Source: Brachybacterium kimchii (GTDB taxonomy: Bacteria > Actinomycetota > Actinomycetes > Actinomycetales > Dermabacteraceae). Taken from it: a stretch of 64,000 nucleotides of DNA. Of this stretch, positions 28,583 to 40,700 are shown in pieces. The notes beneath the pieces are model-generated. The model was not told the origin of the DNA and made no database searches. It saw only the letters and a list, made by a program, of their open reading frames with translations. Position numbers and translations under genes: made by a program. Every line of letters starts with the position of its first letter. Within the stretch, counting starts at the first letter, position 1. The stretch spans positions 2,480,001-2,544,000 of the forward strand of contig NZ_CP097218.1 in assembly GCF_023373525.1 (NCBI RefSeq), in the 5' to 3' direction.

Positions 28583-29535
28583 TTGCCCAGCGCGTCCTCG
28601 AGCGCGTCGAGGTTGGAGCTCATCCAGGCGACGTAGTCCTTGCCGTCGGGCAGGGTCTCGGTGACGCCGACAACGGGCACGTCCGCGTCCTCGGCGGCCT
28701 TCTTGACCTGCTCGGTCTGCGGTCCCGCGGTCTGCTCGTTGTAGGCGAGCAGGTCGACCTCGTGGTCGGCGAACAGGTCGAGGGTCTCCTTGAGCACGGA
28801 GGCGGAGACGTCGTCGCCCTCCTCGACGGCCTCGCTGAACTCCTCCGGGGTGCGGTTCGTGAGGCCGACGGCCTCGAGCATGTACAGCGGGACGGGCTCG
28901 GTGATGGCGACTCCCTTGCCCTTCGCGTTCGCGGAGAGGTCCTTCTCGCGGCCCTCGAGGTCCTCGATCGCGCTCGCGAGCTCCTTGCCGTTGGCCTCGA
29001 AGTCGGCCTTGCCCTCGGGGTGAACGCTGCTGAGGGCGCTGACGAGCTCGTCGATGACCTTGCGGACGGTCGGGAAGTCGTACCAGACGTGCTCGTTGAG
29101 CTCCTCGCCCTTCTCGGCCTTGTATCCGGAGATCGTGACGGCGTCGAGCACGGTGGCCGACGAGTTCCCGGCCGAGGAGAGCATGCGCGCGACGAAGTCG
29201 TCGTAGCCGCCGCCGTTCTCGAGGACGATCTGGGCCTTCTTCAGGGCGAGCTGGTTGCGGGTCGAGGCCTCGTACTCGTGGGGGTCGGCCTCGGGATCGG
29301 TGATCAAGGAGGTCACCTCGACGAGGTCGCCGCCGACCTGGGAGGCGATGTCTCCCCAGACGTTCGTCGAGGCGACGAGCGCGACGGCGGCTCCGCTGCC
29401 GCCCCCATCGGACCCCGATCCCGAGTCGGAGCCGGTTCCCGAGCCCGAGCCGGAGTCGTTCCCGCTCGAGCAGGCGGCGAGGGTGGTCGCGGCGAGGGCC
29501 GACGGCAGGGCGAGGAGCAGGGAGCGACGCTTCAT
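28579..29535 (-). CDS. Zinc/manganese ABC transporter solute-binding lipoprotein (ZnuA-like)
   Basis: 318 aa. The lipobox is LAAC with Cys22, followed by an acidic Ser/Gly/Asp linker (about residues 23-48). Cluster A-I metal ligands are partly standard: His86 in DPHEYE and His149 in NEHVWYD. The third position, a histidine in ZnuA, is Glu213 in ITEPVPLY, and the fourth region reads AYNEQTAG (residues 264-271). This variant set is shared, as far as I recall, by a group of actinobacterial binding proteins. First gene of the operon; a Zur-like palindrome lies 57 bp upstream. Confidence 0.9.
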   Translation of the reverse strand: MKRRSLLLALPSALAATTLAACSSGNDSGSGSGTGSDSGSGSDGGGSGAAVALVASTNVWGDIASQVGGDLVEVTSLITDPEADPHEYEASTRNQLALKKAQIVLENGGGYDDFVARMLSSAGNSSATVLDAVTISGYKAEKGEELNEHVWYDFPTVRKVIDELVSALSSVHPEGKADFEANGKELASAIEDLEGREKDLSANAKGKGVAITEPVPLYMLEAVGLTNRTPEEFSEAVEEGDDVSASVLKETLDLFADHEVDLLAYNEQTAGPQTEQVKKAAEDADVPVVGVTETLPDGKDYVAWMSSNLDALEDALGK

Positions 29536-29591
29536 GGGGTGTCCTTCTCAGGGGCGAGGGCGGTGCGCGCGGGGCACCGACTGACACGCTC

Positions 29592-29602
29592 ACGATAATC
29601 GT
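29592..29602. promoter_or_regulatory. Candidate Zur box upstream of the metal ABC operon
   Basis: ACGATAATCGT is an 11-bp palindrome around a central A, followed by TCGCATTAAA, in an AT-richer patch between the operon and nadE. Actinobacterial Zur sites contain an AT-rich dyad with ATAATC/GATTAT cores, so this is a plausible zinc-repressor site. The flanks are less symmetric than a full Zur box. Confidence 0.5.
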
Positions 29603-29677
29603 TCGCATTAAAGGTCGACGACACGGACCGCCGAATGTGGCGCACAGAACGCGACGGCTCGGCCGGGCCGCCCGCCG

Positions 29678-31843
<2,166 letters not shown>

Positions 31844-32026
31844 GCGCCCAGCGTACCCAGGCGTCACGTGCGGTGCCGCTGCCACCGACCGGCCGGACTG
31901 CACGGCCGAGCGGCTCACGCGCGTCCGACCGTCGGCCACCTCGGTCCATCCCTGCACCCACGGCTCACGGCGGACGGAGCTCGGCTCACGGCTCGCGGCT
32001 CGCGGCCCACGGGATGCCTGTCCTGG

Positions 32027-32084
32027 ACGGGCCGATGGTGAGGAGCCGTGGCGATATCGCCATGGCTCCTCACCATCGGCCCGT
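32027..32084. repeat. 58-bp near-perfect palindrome in a divergent intergenic region
   Basis: Two 29-nt arms meet at GCGAT|ATCGC with no loop. The outer 21 bp of each arm (starting ACGGGCCGATGGTGAGG) pair perfectly; a single mismatched pair (G at 32049 against A at 32062) precedes the inner seven. It lies 183 bp upstream of nadE and 220 bp upstream of the ABC ATPase gene, in a 461-bp gap whose left part is a degenerate run of CGGCTCACGG-like words. It is not at the end of any transcript, so it is not a simple terminator. No ORF is supported in the gap. Confidence 0.9.
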
Positions 32085-32304
32085 GCGCGACACGGACCGC
32101 CCGCATCGCCTGCCGCAGCGGCGCCGGCGGACGACGACGACCCTCTGTCCAGTGCCAGCCAGCCGGACCGCCGGCCCGCCGATGCCGCCGGACGCGTCCG
32201 CCGGGCCGCCTTCACGCTTCCTCCCCAGCTCCTCCCCTGCTCGTGCCCTCCGTATTCGCAGGATCCCCGTGACGGCGGTCTCCCCACCTGCTTGGATCGA
32301 AGGC

Positions 32305-33462
32305 GTGAGCACCTCATTGCCCTCGTTCGAGCCGCCGACCGGCGACTCCCCGCCGCCGACCGACGGCTCCGTGCGTCAGCCGCCGGCCCCCGGCACCATC
32401 CCGTCGGGCCCCGACGACGCCGTCCCGTCGGTCCACGACCGCCCCCTTCCCTCGGACCCCCAGCACCCCACCGCCCCGTCGTCGCCGCAGCACCCGAGCG
32501 ACGCCTCGGCCGTGCCGCCGGCGATCATCGCGGCGGGCGTCTCGCGGTCCTTCGGCCCGGTGCACGCGGTGCGCGGGCTGAGCTTCACCGCGCAGGCGGG
32601 TTCGGTGACCGCGCTGGTCGGGCCCAACGGGTGCGGGAAGTCCACGCTCATGCTGATGCTCGCGGCGCTGCTCGCGCCCGATGCCGGACACATCCGCATC
32701 GGCGGCGTCGACCCGGCGCAGAACCCGACGGCCGTGAAGGCGATGGTGGGCTGGATGCCCGACCAGTTCGGCGCCTGGGACTCGCTGCGCGTGCGCGAGG
32801 TCCTCGAGGTCATCGCCTCCTCGTACTTCCTGCCGCGCGAGGTCGCGCGCGGGCGCATCGAGCGCCTGCTGGACGAGCTCGACCTGCGGTCCCTGGCCGA
32901 GCAGCGCGCCCATGTGCTCTCCCGCGGGCAGAAGCAGCGCCTGGGACTGGCCCGGGCGCTCATCCACGAGCCGCGCGTGCTGATCCTCGACGAGCCGGCC
33001 TCGGGGCTCGACCCGGCCGCCCGGCGCCGCCTGCGCGACGTGCTGCGCTCGCGCGCGGAGGCCGGGGCGTGCGTGCTGATCTCGAGCCACATCCTCTCCG
33101 AGCTCGAGGAGATGGCCGACTCCGTGGTGCTCATGGACCGCGGGGAGGTCGTGGACTCCTCGAGCCTGCGCGACCTCGCCCGCCGGCCCCGCACCTGGCG
33201 CATCGAGGGGCTCTCGGCCGGTGCGCTGCGCGCGGCGCTGACGGCCCTGGACGTCCGCGGCATCGAGGTGCGCGAGGGCGAGCGGACCACGAGCGGCCAC
33301 GCCGAGGCGCTCATGGCCCTGCCCGACGAGGCGACCGCCGCGCGGCTGCTGCGGGACCTGGTCGCCCAGGACGCGCAGGTCGTCGGCTTCTCCCCCACCA
33401 CCGGCCGCCTCGAGGCCGCGTACCTGCGCACCGACGCCGCACGTCGGGAGGGATCCCTGTGA
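32305..33462 (+). CDS. ABC transporter ATP-binding protein (ABC-2 export type)
   Basis: 385 aa. A Pro/Ser-rich disordered tail of about 75 residues precedes the ATPase core. Walker A is GPNGCGKST (about residue 107); the signature is LSRGQKQ (205-211), with Arg in place of the usual second Gly; Walker B is VLILDEP; switch His is in LISSHILSELEEMAD. It resembles CcmA/DrrA-type exporters. GTG 32305 has GAAGG shortly upstream. It overlaps the following membrane-subunit gene by 4 bp. The cargo is unknown; there are no drug- or lipid-specific neighbours. Confidence 0.92.
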   Translation: MSTSLPSFEPPTGDSPPPTDGSVRQPPAPGTIPSGPDDAVPSVHDRPLPSDPQHPTAPSSPQHPSDASAVPPAIIAAGVSRSFGPVHAVRGLSFTAQAGSVTALVGPNGCGKSTLMLMLAALLAPDAGHIRIGGVDPAQNPTAVKAMVGWMPDQFGAWDSLRVREVLEVIASSYFLPREVARGRIERLLDELDLRSLAEQRAHVLSRGQKQRLGLARALIHEPRVLILDEPASGLDPAARRRLRDVLRSRAEAGACVLISSHILSELEEMADSVVLMDRGEVVDSSSLRDLARRPRTWRIEGLSAGALRAALTALDVRGIEVREGERTTSGHAEALMALPDEATAARLLRDLVAQDAQVVGFSPTTGRLEAAYLRTDAARREGSL

Positions 33463-34634
33463 GCACCACCGCCCCGCCTCCCTCGCACCAGCCCTCCTCC
33501 CAGCCGCCATCCCAGCCGTCGTCGGCCCCTTCGCCCGACCCCGCCGTGCGCCCGCGCCGCTCCGCCTGGGCCGCGACCCCGCGCGGCGTCGCGCTGATGG
33601 CCGGCCTCGAGCTGCGCCAGAAGGTGCGCTCCGTGCGCTGGTACGTCGCGCTCGCGGTGTGGTTCGTGGTGCTCACCGGCACGAGCGCACTGGTGCTGGG
33701 CGCATTCTGGCTGAACACGCAGGCCTTCGGGGACATGGCCGGGGTCTCGCGGGTGGTCTACTCGCTGATCGTGCTGTTCATCGTGTTCGCGATGATGCTC
33801 GTGCTGCCCGCGCTGAGCGCCGGCGCGATCAACGGCGAGCGCAGCACCGGGACGCTCGCGATCCTGCAGGTCTCGCTGCTCACGCCCATGGAGATCGCCC
33901 TGGGCAAGCTCGCGGCCGGCTGGGTCACGGGCCTGGCCTTCATCGCCGCCGCGCTGCCGGCCCTGCTGCCCACGGCGCTGATCGGCCAGATCTCCCCGCT
34001 GTACGTGCTGCGCGTGCTCGTGATGATCGCGGCGATCGCCCTGTGCATCACGGCCGTCGGCATCGGCCTGTCCGCGCTCGCCTCGCGGCAGCTGGGCTCC
34101 GTGGTCCTCGCCTATCTGGTGGTGCTCGGCACCACGTTCGTGCTGCCGATCATCTGGGGCGCGAGCTCTGTGCTGCTCGTCCAGCATCGCGACGTCACCG
34201 TCTACGAGCAGTCCTACGACGCCGAGAACGACCAGGTCGGCGAGTGCGTCCCCCGTCAGCAGGGGCGCGAGGTGGTCCGCACCGACATCCCCCTCGTGCT
34301 CATGTGGCCGAACCCGATGGTGCTCGTGGCGGACATGGCGCCGTCGCTCGACCTCGACCGCTCGGGCATGGACCCCGCGTCGTTCGACCTGCTGAGCACG
34401 ATCTCGCTGGGCATCCGCTACGCCGCCGACCCCACGCATCCCTCGAACTTCAACGAGTGCTACGACGAGGACGCGCCCGGCTACCCGACGGATCTGGGCA
34501 GCCCGCAGGACCGTCCCGTCTGGCCGATGGGCCTGGGCATGTGGGTCCTCGCCGGCGCCGGCGGGCTCGCCTTCACGGTGCGGCGCCTGGCCACGCCGCA
34601 GCGTCGCATGGGCCGCGGCGAGCGCATCGCCTGA
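33459..34634 (+). CDS. ABC-2 type transporter membrane subunit
   Basis: 391 aa with a Ser/Pro tail (residues 1-35), then six main helices. GLELRQKVRSVRWYVAL before the first helix and AINGERSTGTLAILQVSL after the second are typical ABC-2 features. A long extracytoplasmic loop (about residues 245-355), with Cys in VGECVPRQQG and FNECYDEDAP, precedes the last helix. Starts at GTG inside the ATPase stop. Probably exports or regulates a membrane-associated substrate with its partner. Confidence 0.88.
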   Translation: MSTTAPPPSHQPSSQPPSQPSSAPSPDPAVRPRRSAWAATPRGVALMAGLELRQKVRSVRWYVALAVWFVVLTGTSALVLGAFWLNTQAFGDMAGVSRVVYSLIVLFIVFAMMLVLPALSAGAINGERSTGTLAILQVSLLTPMEIALGKLAAGWVTGLAFIAAALPALLPTALIGQISPLYVLRVLVMIAAIALCITAVGIGLSALASRQLGSVVLAYLVVLGTTFVLPIIWGASSVLLVQHRDVTVYEQSYDAENDQVGECVPRQQGREVVRTDIPLVLMWPNPMVLVADMAPSLDLDRSGMDPASFDLLSTISLGIRYAADPTHPSNFNECYDEDAPGYPTDLGSPQDRPVWPMGLGMWVLAGAGGLAFTVRRLATPQRRMGRGERIA

Positions 34635-34713
34635 TCTCGGGTCAGGCGGTCGGGAGGCCAGGTCGTCGGGCGGGCCGACGGGGCCGACATCACCGTCCGG
34701 GCCCGGCGTGAGC

Positions 34714-36492
34714 TCAGCGCTCGCGCAGCTCGGTGGTCGAGCCCGGGATGGCGTGTCCGGGCTTCCGCCCGCCCCCGGAGCTCGGACTCGTGTCCTCGGC
34801 GCCGAAGTCCGGAAGTCCGACGGGCTCGTCGCCCACCCCCGGTGCGCCCGTCGCGCCCCCGGGTCTCGCAGCGCCAGCGGATCCGGCGGATCCCGTCGGT
34901 CCGTCCGGATCGGGGCCGACGGGCTCGAGTCCGTGCTCGCCGACCTCGGCGTGCCGGCGTCGACGGATCTCGGCGAGCACCACGGGGTCGTCCGCGCGGT
35001 CGGCGCGCGTGCCGAACAGCGGGGCGACCATCGCCCACGGGGTGCGCCGGCGCATGAACGCCCCGGCCCGCCCGTAGACCACGTAGCGCAAGTGGCGGCG
35101 CATGGCCCAGGTGCCCGCGGCGGCGACGAACGGGACCAGCACGAGCACGTCGAGCACGAGCCACACCCATCCCACCGCGGTGAGCGCGCCCGCGAGGGCC
35201 AGCGCCATGCCCAGCACGACCACCGCGAGCAGCACCACTCCGGCCTGCGCGATGCCCGTGCGGGTCGCGACGGCGCCCTCCCACGGGTTCACGGCCACGC
35301 GGTCCGACCAGTTCGGATGGGTGCGCAGGTCGGTGACGCGCCCGCGCAGGGAACGGCTGGTGCGGATCGCGGCGAAGGGGGCGAGGCCCAGTCCCAGCGC
35401 GGTGAGCGCGCCCAGCGGCACGGAGATCACGAGCAGCTGCCAGGGCAGCTGCGCGGGGGCCTGCTGCTGCCAGCTGCCGACCGAGCTCATGCGGGAGAAC
35501 AGCACGACCACGTCGGTGATCGCGAAGACGATCCACGCAAGCCCGAGCCCGGCGGGGACCACCCACAGGCACCAGCCTCGCGCCGTCACGCGCAGGGCGC
35601 GCAGCACCGGCGCCGGACCGAACTCCTCGCGATGCGGCGGGAGGTGGCGGCGATCCTGTGCGCGCAGGCGCCCGGAGGCCTCGTGCCGCTCCTCGCGCGG
35701 CCCGATCATGACCGTGCGCTCGAGCTCGCCGGGTGAGGGCACGCCCAGCAGGCGGGGCGCGGAGAGCACCCGCCGCAGGACGGCCTGGGCGATCATGCAC
35801 AGGCCGATCCCCATGGCCAGCGAGCTGAGGGCGCCCGCGCTGAGCCCGTCCCACTGCAGGGGCGCCTGCACCATCACCGCGAGGACCAGCAGGGCGATCA
35901 CCGCGTAGGAGGGGGTGATCAGCGGCAGCGCGGCGCGCAGGGAGACCGCCCGCTGGAAGGCCCTCTCGTCCAGCAGCTCGCGGGGCCGGATCCTGCCCGC
36001 CCATGCCGCGGAGACCGGGAGCAGCAGCAGGGAGAGCGCGCTCGCCAGCAGGGGCAGGCCGAGGAAGGCGAACAGGAGCCCGCTCCCGCTGAAGCCCATC
36101 ATCACGGTGGTCTGGCGCAGCACGGAGGAGTCCGCGATCGCGGCGAGCAGCGAGAGCAGCCAGAAGGTGGGCGAGGTGCCCAGCACGTAGAGCGCGACCA
36201 GGCACAGCCACAGGGGCCAGAGCACGAGGGCCGCCGCCCAGCTGCGCCGGATCAGGCGCCGCAGCAGGTCGCGCCGGGAGTCCACGAGGTACTCCTCCGG
36301 CAGCACGGACGCGGGGTCGGTGGGCGGCACGCGGCGGGGCTCGGGCAGGCGCAGCAGCGGCGGGCGGCCGCCGGCCGTGGAGGACCAGGAGGCGCTCGGG
36401 ACGTCAGGGGAGGCGGGCACGGGGCCCGAGGCGGGGTGCGATGGGGGCGGGGAGTACGAGGAGTGCGGAGGGTGCGAGGGCGGCTGGGTCAT
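34714..36492 (-). CDS. Hypothetical polytopic membrane protein
   Basis: 592 aa; I do not recognise the family. A Pro/Ser-rich N-terminal tail (about 60 residues) leads into a first helix group (WAAALVLWPLWLCLVALYVL), and roughly ten to twelve membrane segments follow in pairs separated by Arg-rich cytosolic loops. The C-terminal 90 residues are disordered Gly/Pro/Ala. It converges on the ABC-2 exporter pair and ends 79 bp from it. It lies 10 bp upstream of recR on the same strand without an obvious functional link. The coding call is secure from base composition and hydrophobic pattern. Confidence 0.8.
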   Translation of the reverse strand: MTQPPSHPPHSSYSPPPSHPASGPVPASPDVPSASWSSTAGGRPPLLRLPEPRRVPPTDPASVLPEEYLVDSRRDLLRRLIRRSWAAALVLWPLWLCLVALYVLGTSPTFWLLSLLAAIADSSVLRQTTVMMGFSGSGLLFAFLGLPLLASALSLLLLPVSAAWAGRIRPRELLDERAFQRAVSLRAALPLITPSYAVIALLVLAVMVQAPLQWDGLSAGALSSLAMGIGLCMIAQAVLRRVLSAPRLLGVPSPGELERTVMIGPREERHEASGRLRAQDRRHLPPHREEFGPAPVLRALRVTARGWCLWVVPAGLGLAWIVFAITDVVVLFSRMSSVGSWQQQAPAQLPWQLLVISVPLGALTALGLGLAPFAAIRTSRSLRGRVTDLRTHPNWSDRVAVNPWEGAVATRTGIAQAGVVLLAVVVLGMALALAGALTAVGWVWLVLDVLVLVPFVAAAGTWAMRRHLRYVVYGRAGAFMRRRTPWAMVAPLFGTRADRADDPVVLAEIRRRRHAEVGEHGLEPVGPDPDGPTGSAGSAGAARPGGATGAPGVGDEPVGLPDFGAEDTSPSSGGGRKPGHAIPGSTTELRER

Positions 36493-36502
36493 CGCTGCGC
36501 CC

Positions 36503-37096
36503 TCACACGCTCTGGCGCCCCAGGAAGGCGCGCCCCAGGGTGAGCTCGTCGGCGTAGTCGAGGTCGCCGCCGACGGGCAGCCCGGAGGCGAGGCGGGTGA
36601 CGGTGATGTCCATGGAGCCGAGCAGGCGCGAGAGGTAGGCGCTGGTGGCCTCGCCCTCCACGTTCGGGTCCAGGGCGAGGATGACCTCCTCGGTCTCCCC
36701 GGTGCCCAGGCGCTTCATGAGCTCGGCAATGCGCAGGTCGTTGGGGCCGACGCCGCCGATCGGGTCGATCGCGCCGCCGAGCACGTGGTAGCGGCCCTTG
36801 AACTCACGGATCCGCTCGATGGCGACGATGTCCTTGGACTCCTCGACCACGCAGATCACGGCGTCGCTGCGGCGGGGGTCGGTGCAGATGCGGCAGCGAT
36901 CCTCGGCCGAGACGTTCCCGCAGATCTCGCAGAAGCGCACGGTCTCCTTGACGCGGATGAGCACGTCGGCGAGCGCGCGCACGGACTGCTCGTCGGCGTC
37001 CAGGAGATGGAACGCGATGCGCTGCGCGGATTTGGGACCGATCCCGGGCAGCTTGCCGAGCTGGTCGATCAGGTCCTGGACGATGCCTTCGTACAC
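36503..37096 (-). CDS. recR: Recombination mediator RecR
   Basis: 197 aa, standard length. Helix-hairpin-helix [20 protein letters not shown] (residues 13-32), a C4 zinc finger with Cys56, Cys59, Cys68 and Cys71, then a Toprim domain ([17 protein letters not shown]) and the C-terminal Walker-like stretch. It works with RecO/RecF to load RecA on gapped DNA. It lies near dnaX as in most bacteria, but the ybaB/ebfC gene usually between them is absent; a GyrI-like gene on the other strand occupies that place. Confidence 0.97.
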   Translation of the reverse strand: MYEGIVQDLIDQLGKLPGIGPKSAQRIAFHLLDADEQSVRALADVLIRVKETVRFCEICGNVSAEDRCRICTDPRRSDAVICVVEESKDIVAIERIREFKGRYHVLGGAIDPIGGVGPNDLRIAELMKRLGTGETEEVILALDPNVEGEATSAYLSRLLGSMDITVTRLASGLPVGGDLDYADELTLGRAFLGRQSV

Positions 37097-37204
37097 CCTG
37101 CCACTCTAGGCGAGGGGACCGACGTCCCAGGGCATGCGCGCCCGGCGTTCGCGAGGGGCCGATCACGCGGCTACGGTGGGCGCACGATCGACGAAGGAGC
37201 CGCG

Positions 37205-37723
37205 ATGTCCCTGCCCGCCCCGTACGACGCTGATGCCCCGGTGACCGAGCTGCGCATCGCGGACGCGCCCGCGGTGCGGACCGTGGTGGTCCACCGCGAG
37301 GACTTCCCCGTGTTCAAGCTGCCGCAGCTGATGGACGGGGTGTTCTCGCATCTCGCGGGCGCTCTCGCGGAGAGCGGGATCCGTCCGATGGGCGCGGCGT
37401 TCGCCCTGCACCACCGCTTCCCCGTGGACACGGCCGACCTCGAGGTCGGCTTCCCCGTCGACGGCGTGCTGGAGAGTCCGCTCGAGCTGCCGAGCGGCTT
37501 CACGGCGGAGGCCTCGAGCCTGCCCGCCGGACGCGTCGCGATGCTCAGCCATCTGGGCGGCTACGGCGCGCTGGGCGATGCGTGGGGCGCGTTCATGGAG
37601 GCGGTCGGCGAGGCCGACGAGCAGTCGCGCTTCCCGATCTGGGAGCTCTACGTGTCCAACCCCGCGGAGACGAAGGACCCGTCCACACTGCGCACGGACC
37701 TGTTCTCGCTGCTCGAGGAGTAG
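37205..37723 (+). CDS. GyrI-like effector-binding domain protein
   Basis: 172 aa stand-alone SOUL/GyrI-like domain. The repeated beta-alpha-beta layout is readable: VVVHREDFPVFKLPQLMDGV, then HHRFPVDTADLEVGFPV, then RVAMLSHLGGYGALGDAWGA and the conserved FPIWELYVSNPAETKD. Such domains bind hydrophobic small molecules or hydrolyse cyclopropane-type compounds in some members; the role here is unknown. GAAGGAG sits upstream of the ATG. It is inserted between dnaX and recR on the opposite strand and overlaps neither. Confidence 0.85.
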   Translation: MSLPAPYDADAPVTELRIADAPAVRTVVVHREDFPVFKLPQLMDGVFSHLAGALAESGIRPMGAAFALHHRFPVDTADLEVGFPVDGVLESPLELPSGFTAEASSLPAGRVAMLSHLGGYGALGDAWGAFMEAVGEADEQSRFPIWELYVSNPAETKDPSTLRTDLFSLLEE

Positions 37724-37732
37724 CGGCGGGCC

Positions 37733-40700
37733 TCACCGGGATTCGTCGATGATCTCCAGGACCTTGCCGCCCAGCACGGTCTCGGCGATCTCGCGGCCGC
37801 TGCGCGTGGCGACCTGCCCGGCGTCCACGTCCTCGTCGTACCAGGTGGCACCGCCCGTGGGGTCCTCGTCCTGCGGGTCGGGCTCGGGCGGCGCCTCGGC
37901 GGCGGAGCCGCGCCGCTGCACCGGCTGGCTGCGGGAGGCGAGCACGGCCTCGCGCGCGAGCGCGGCGCCCGTCGAGCGGGTCGCCGGGGCGGGCGCGGCC
38001 GAGGACGCCGAGGCCGAGGGGGCGGAAGCCGACGGGGCGGAGGCCGACGGGGCGGAGGCCGCCGAGGGAGCCTGGGCCGCGGAGGTCGCGGATCCGGCGG
38101 GAGGGGCGACGGAGGACAGGGCCGACGACCAGTCCGCTTCCGACGATGCAGAGGGTGCAGACGGTGCCGATGCGCCACCCTCCGCGGGCTCCGCCGACGG
38201 CGACGGCGACGGCGCGGGGACGGGACCGGGGGCGGGGGCCTCGTCGGCCGCCGAGGTCTGCGCGCCGTCTCCGCCGGCGCTGATGTCGCCGTCGCTGCCA
38301 CCGCTCGTGCTGTCGTCCTGCCCGCCGATGGGCGGGAGGGAACGGACGGGACGCCCGGTCTCGATCGCCTTCTTCAGTGCGGCCTGCCCGTGGGTGCGCG
38401 GGACGTCGCCGGTGAGCGCGTCACGGCCCTCGTCGTGGACCTCGAGCATCTCGCCGGTCGACGCGAGGGGGCTGTCCTCCCCGGCGCCGGGTGCGGTCGC
38501 GTCCTGCGCGTCGGCACTCTGCTGAGCAGGGGAACCTTCCGATGGGACAGGCGACGTCCCTGTGGTCCCGGGCGCTGCGGTCTCGGGCGCTGTGGCCTCC
38601 GGTGCCGCGGCCCCGCGCGCGGAGGCTGGCCGCGCCACGGGCCGATCGGCCGGACCGGGGGCGAAGGAGTCCCGCGGGTCCGGCGGGTAGGAGTCCTCGG
38701 GTTCGGGTGGGTAGGGGTCGTCGTCGGGCTCCGGCGGGAAGTCGTCCTGTGGCGCCGCGTCTCCCCACGGGGCGGATCCGCCGCGGGGCGCCCTGCCGCC
38801 GGCTTCGGCGGCGGAGAGGTTCTGCGCCGGGGCCTGCGGCGAGGGCTGGGACGCGGACTGGGAAATGGACTGGGGGCGCGCGGGAGATGCCTGCGGCCGC
38901 GGATCCTGCCGGCCGGGGGCCGCTGCGCCGCGAGGAGCGTTCTGCCCCTCGCCCTGCGCGCCCCGGGGAGCCGGGGCGTCGGACGCTCCCGATGCTCCCC
39001 CGTCGGGGCCGCCGGAGCCTCCCGGCCCGCTGCCACCACCCGAGCCGCCGGCGGGGCCGTCGTCCGAGGGGTTCTCGTCGAGCACCGCCTCCACGGTGAC
39101 GTCCTGGTGCATGATCTTCCGCACGGCCTGCGCGAGGTTCTCCGCACCGGTGCCGCGCCCGAAGGCGCTGAGCAGCCCGCCGGAGCGGAAGGAGATCGTC
39201 AGCCTGCCGCCGCTGTAGTCGGCGACGTGCGCGTGCTGGGAGACGAGCGCCCATGAGGGACGGCGGATCTGCTGCAGCGCCTCGAGGATCGCCGACCAGT
39301 GCTCGCGGACCTCCTGCGCGCCTCCACCGGATGCGGGCTGCGCCGCCTGGGCGGGCTGCCCCTCGGAGCTGGGTCCGCCGGAGCTGGGCTCGTCAGCGCC
39401 CTGGGCAGGAGCGGAGGGCTGCGTGGGCGCGGCCGCGGGCGTCGGGGCGTCGGACCCGGACGCCTCGGCGGGCCGACCGCCTGCCGTCCCGCTCCCGGGG
39501 ATCGCCGCGACCGGGCCCCAGTCGTCGTCGGCCGCGGGCGCGGGCTGCTCGACGGGGGCGCCGGCGGACGCGCTGGGCGCGTTCTGCGGCTCCTCCGGCG
39601 CCGACTCGTTCGGCGCGGCCGAGGGCGCGGTCTGCGCGGATCGTGCGGGGATCGACTCCTCCGCCGACGGGCGCGAGGCCTCGGGCGCAGCAGCAGGAGC
39701 GGGGGCGGGCGCAGGAGCCGCCGACGCCGCGCTCGAGCTGCGGCTCTGACCGGAGGCGGAGTGCTGCTGCGCGATCCTGCGGGCCTCGTCGCGGCCGGAT
39801 CCTGCCTGCGCGCCGCCGCCCTGTGCGCCGCGGCTCTGCCCCTCACCGGCCTGCGCGTTCCCGCCCGCGTTCGGGAGCGCGGCGCGCGCGGCGGCGGCCC
39901 CGCTGCGACCTGCGGGCGCTCCACCGGGAGCTCCTGCACCACCAGCGCCCGCACCTGCGGCTCCGGCTCCGGCACCGGAAGCTCCGCCTCCGCCCGGCGC
40001 ACCGCCGGGGGCGGCACCGGCGACGGGAGCCGCGGCGACCTGCTGGCCGCGCAGCAGCAGCCGCGCCGCGAGCAGCTCGAGGTGCAGGCGCGGGCTGGTT
40101 GCCCCGGACATGGTGCTGAGCGCCTGGTTCACGAGGTCGCCGCTGAGGGACAGATCGGCGACGGGGAACCAGCCGACCTGCTCGCGCATGCGCTCGAGCT
40201 CGGCGTCGGGCACCTCGGGAAGCAGCTCGTGGCCGCGCTCCGGGACCGCCGCGAGCACGATGAGGTCTCGCAGTCGCTCCAGGAGGTCCTCGACGAAGCG
40301 GCGGGGCTCGTGGCCGGTCTCCAGGACCCGCTCGATGGCCCGGTAGAGGGTTCCGGCGTCGCGCTGGCCGATCGCGGTGATCGACTCGTCCAGCAGGGAG
40401 GTGTCGGTGAAGCCGAGCAGGCTGATCGCCGTCTCGTAGTCCACGCCGTCCTCGCCGGCACCGGCCATGAGCTGATCGAGCACGGACAGGGTGTCGCGCG
40501 CGGAGCCGCCTCCCGCACGCACCACGAGCGGCAGCACGCCCTCGCCGACCTGCACTCCCTCGGCAGCGCAGACCTGCTCGAGGTACGGCGTGAGGACCTG
40601 CGGCGGGATCAGCCGGAACGGGTAGTGATGGGTACGCGAGCGGATGGTGCCGATGACCTTGTCCGGCTCGGTGGTCGCGAACACGAACTTCACGTGCTCG

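Noticed and set aside
32027..32084. Inverted-repeat end or target of an insertion sequence
   Set aside because: No transposase or second end is present; the two arms meet without a body.
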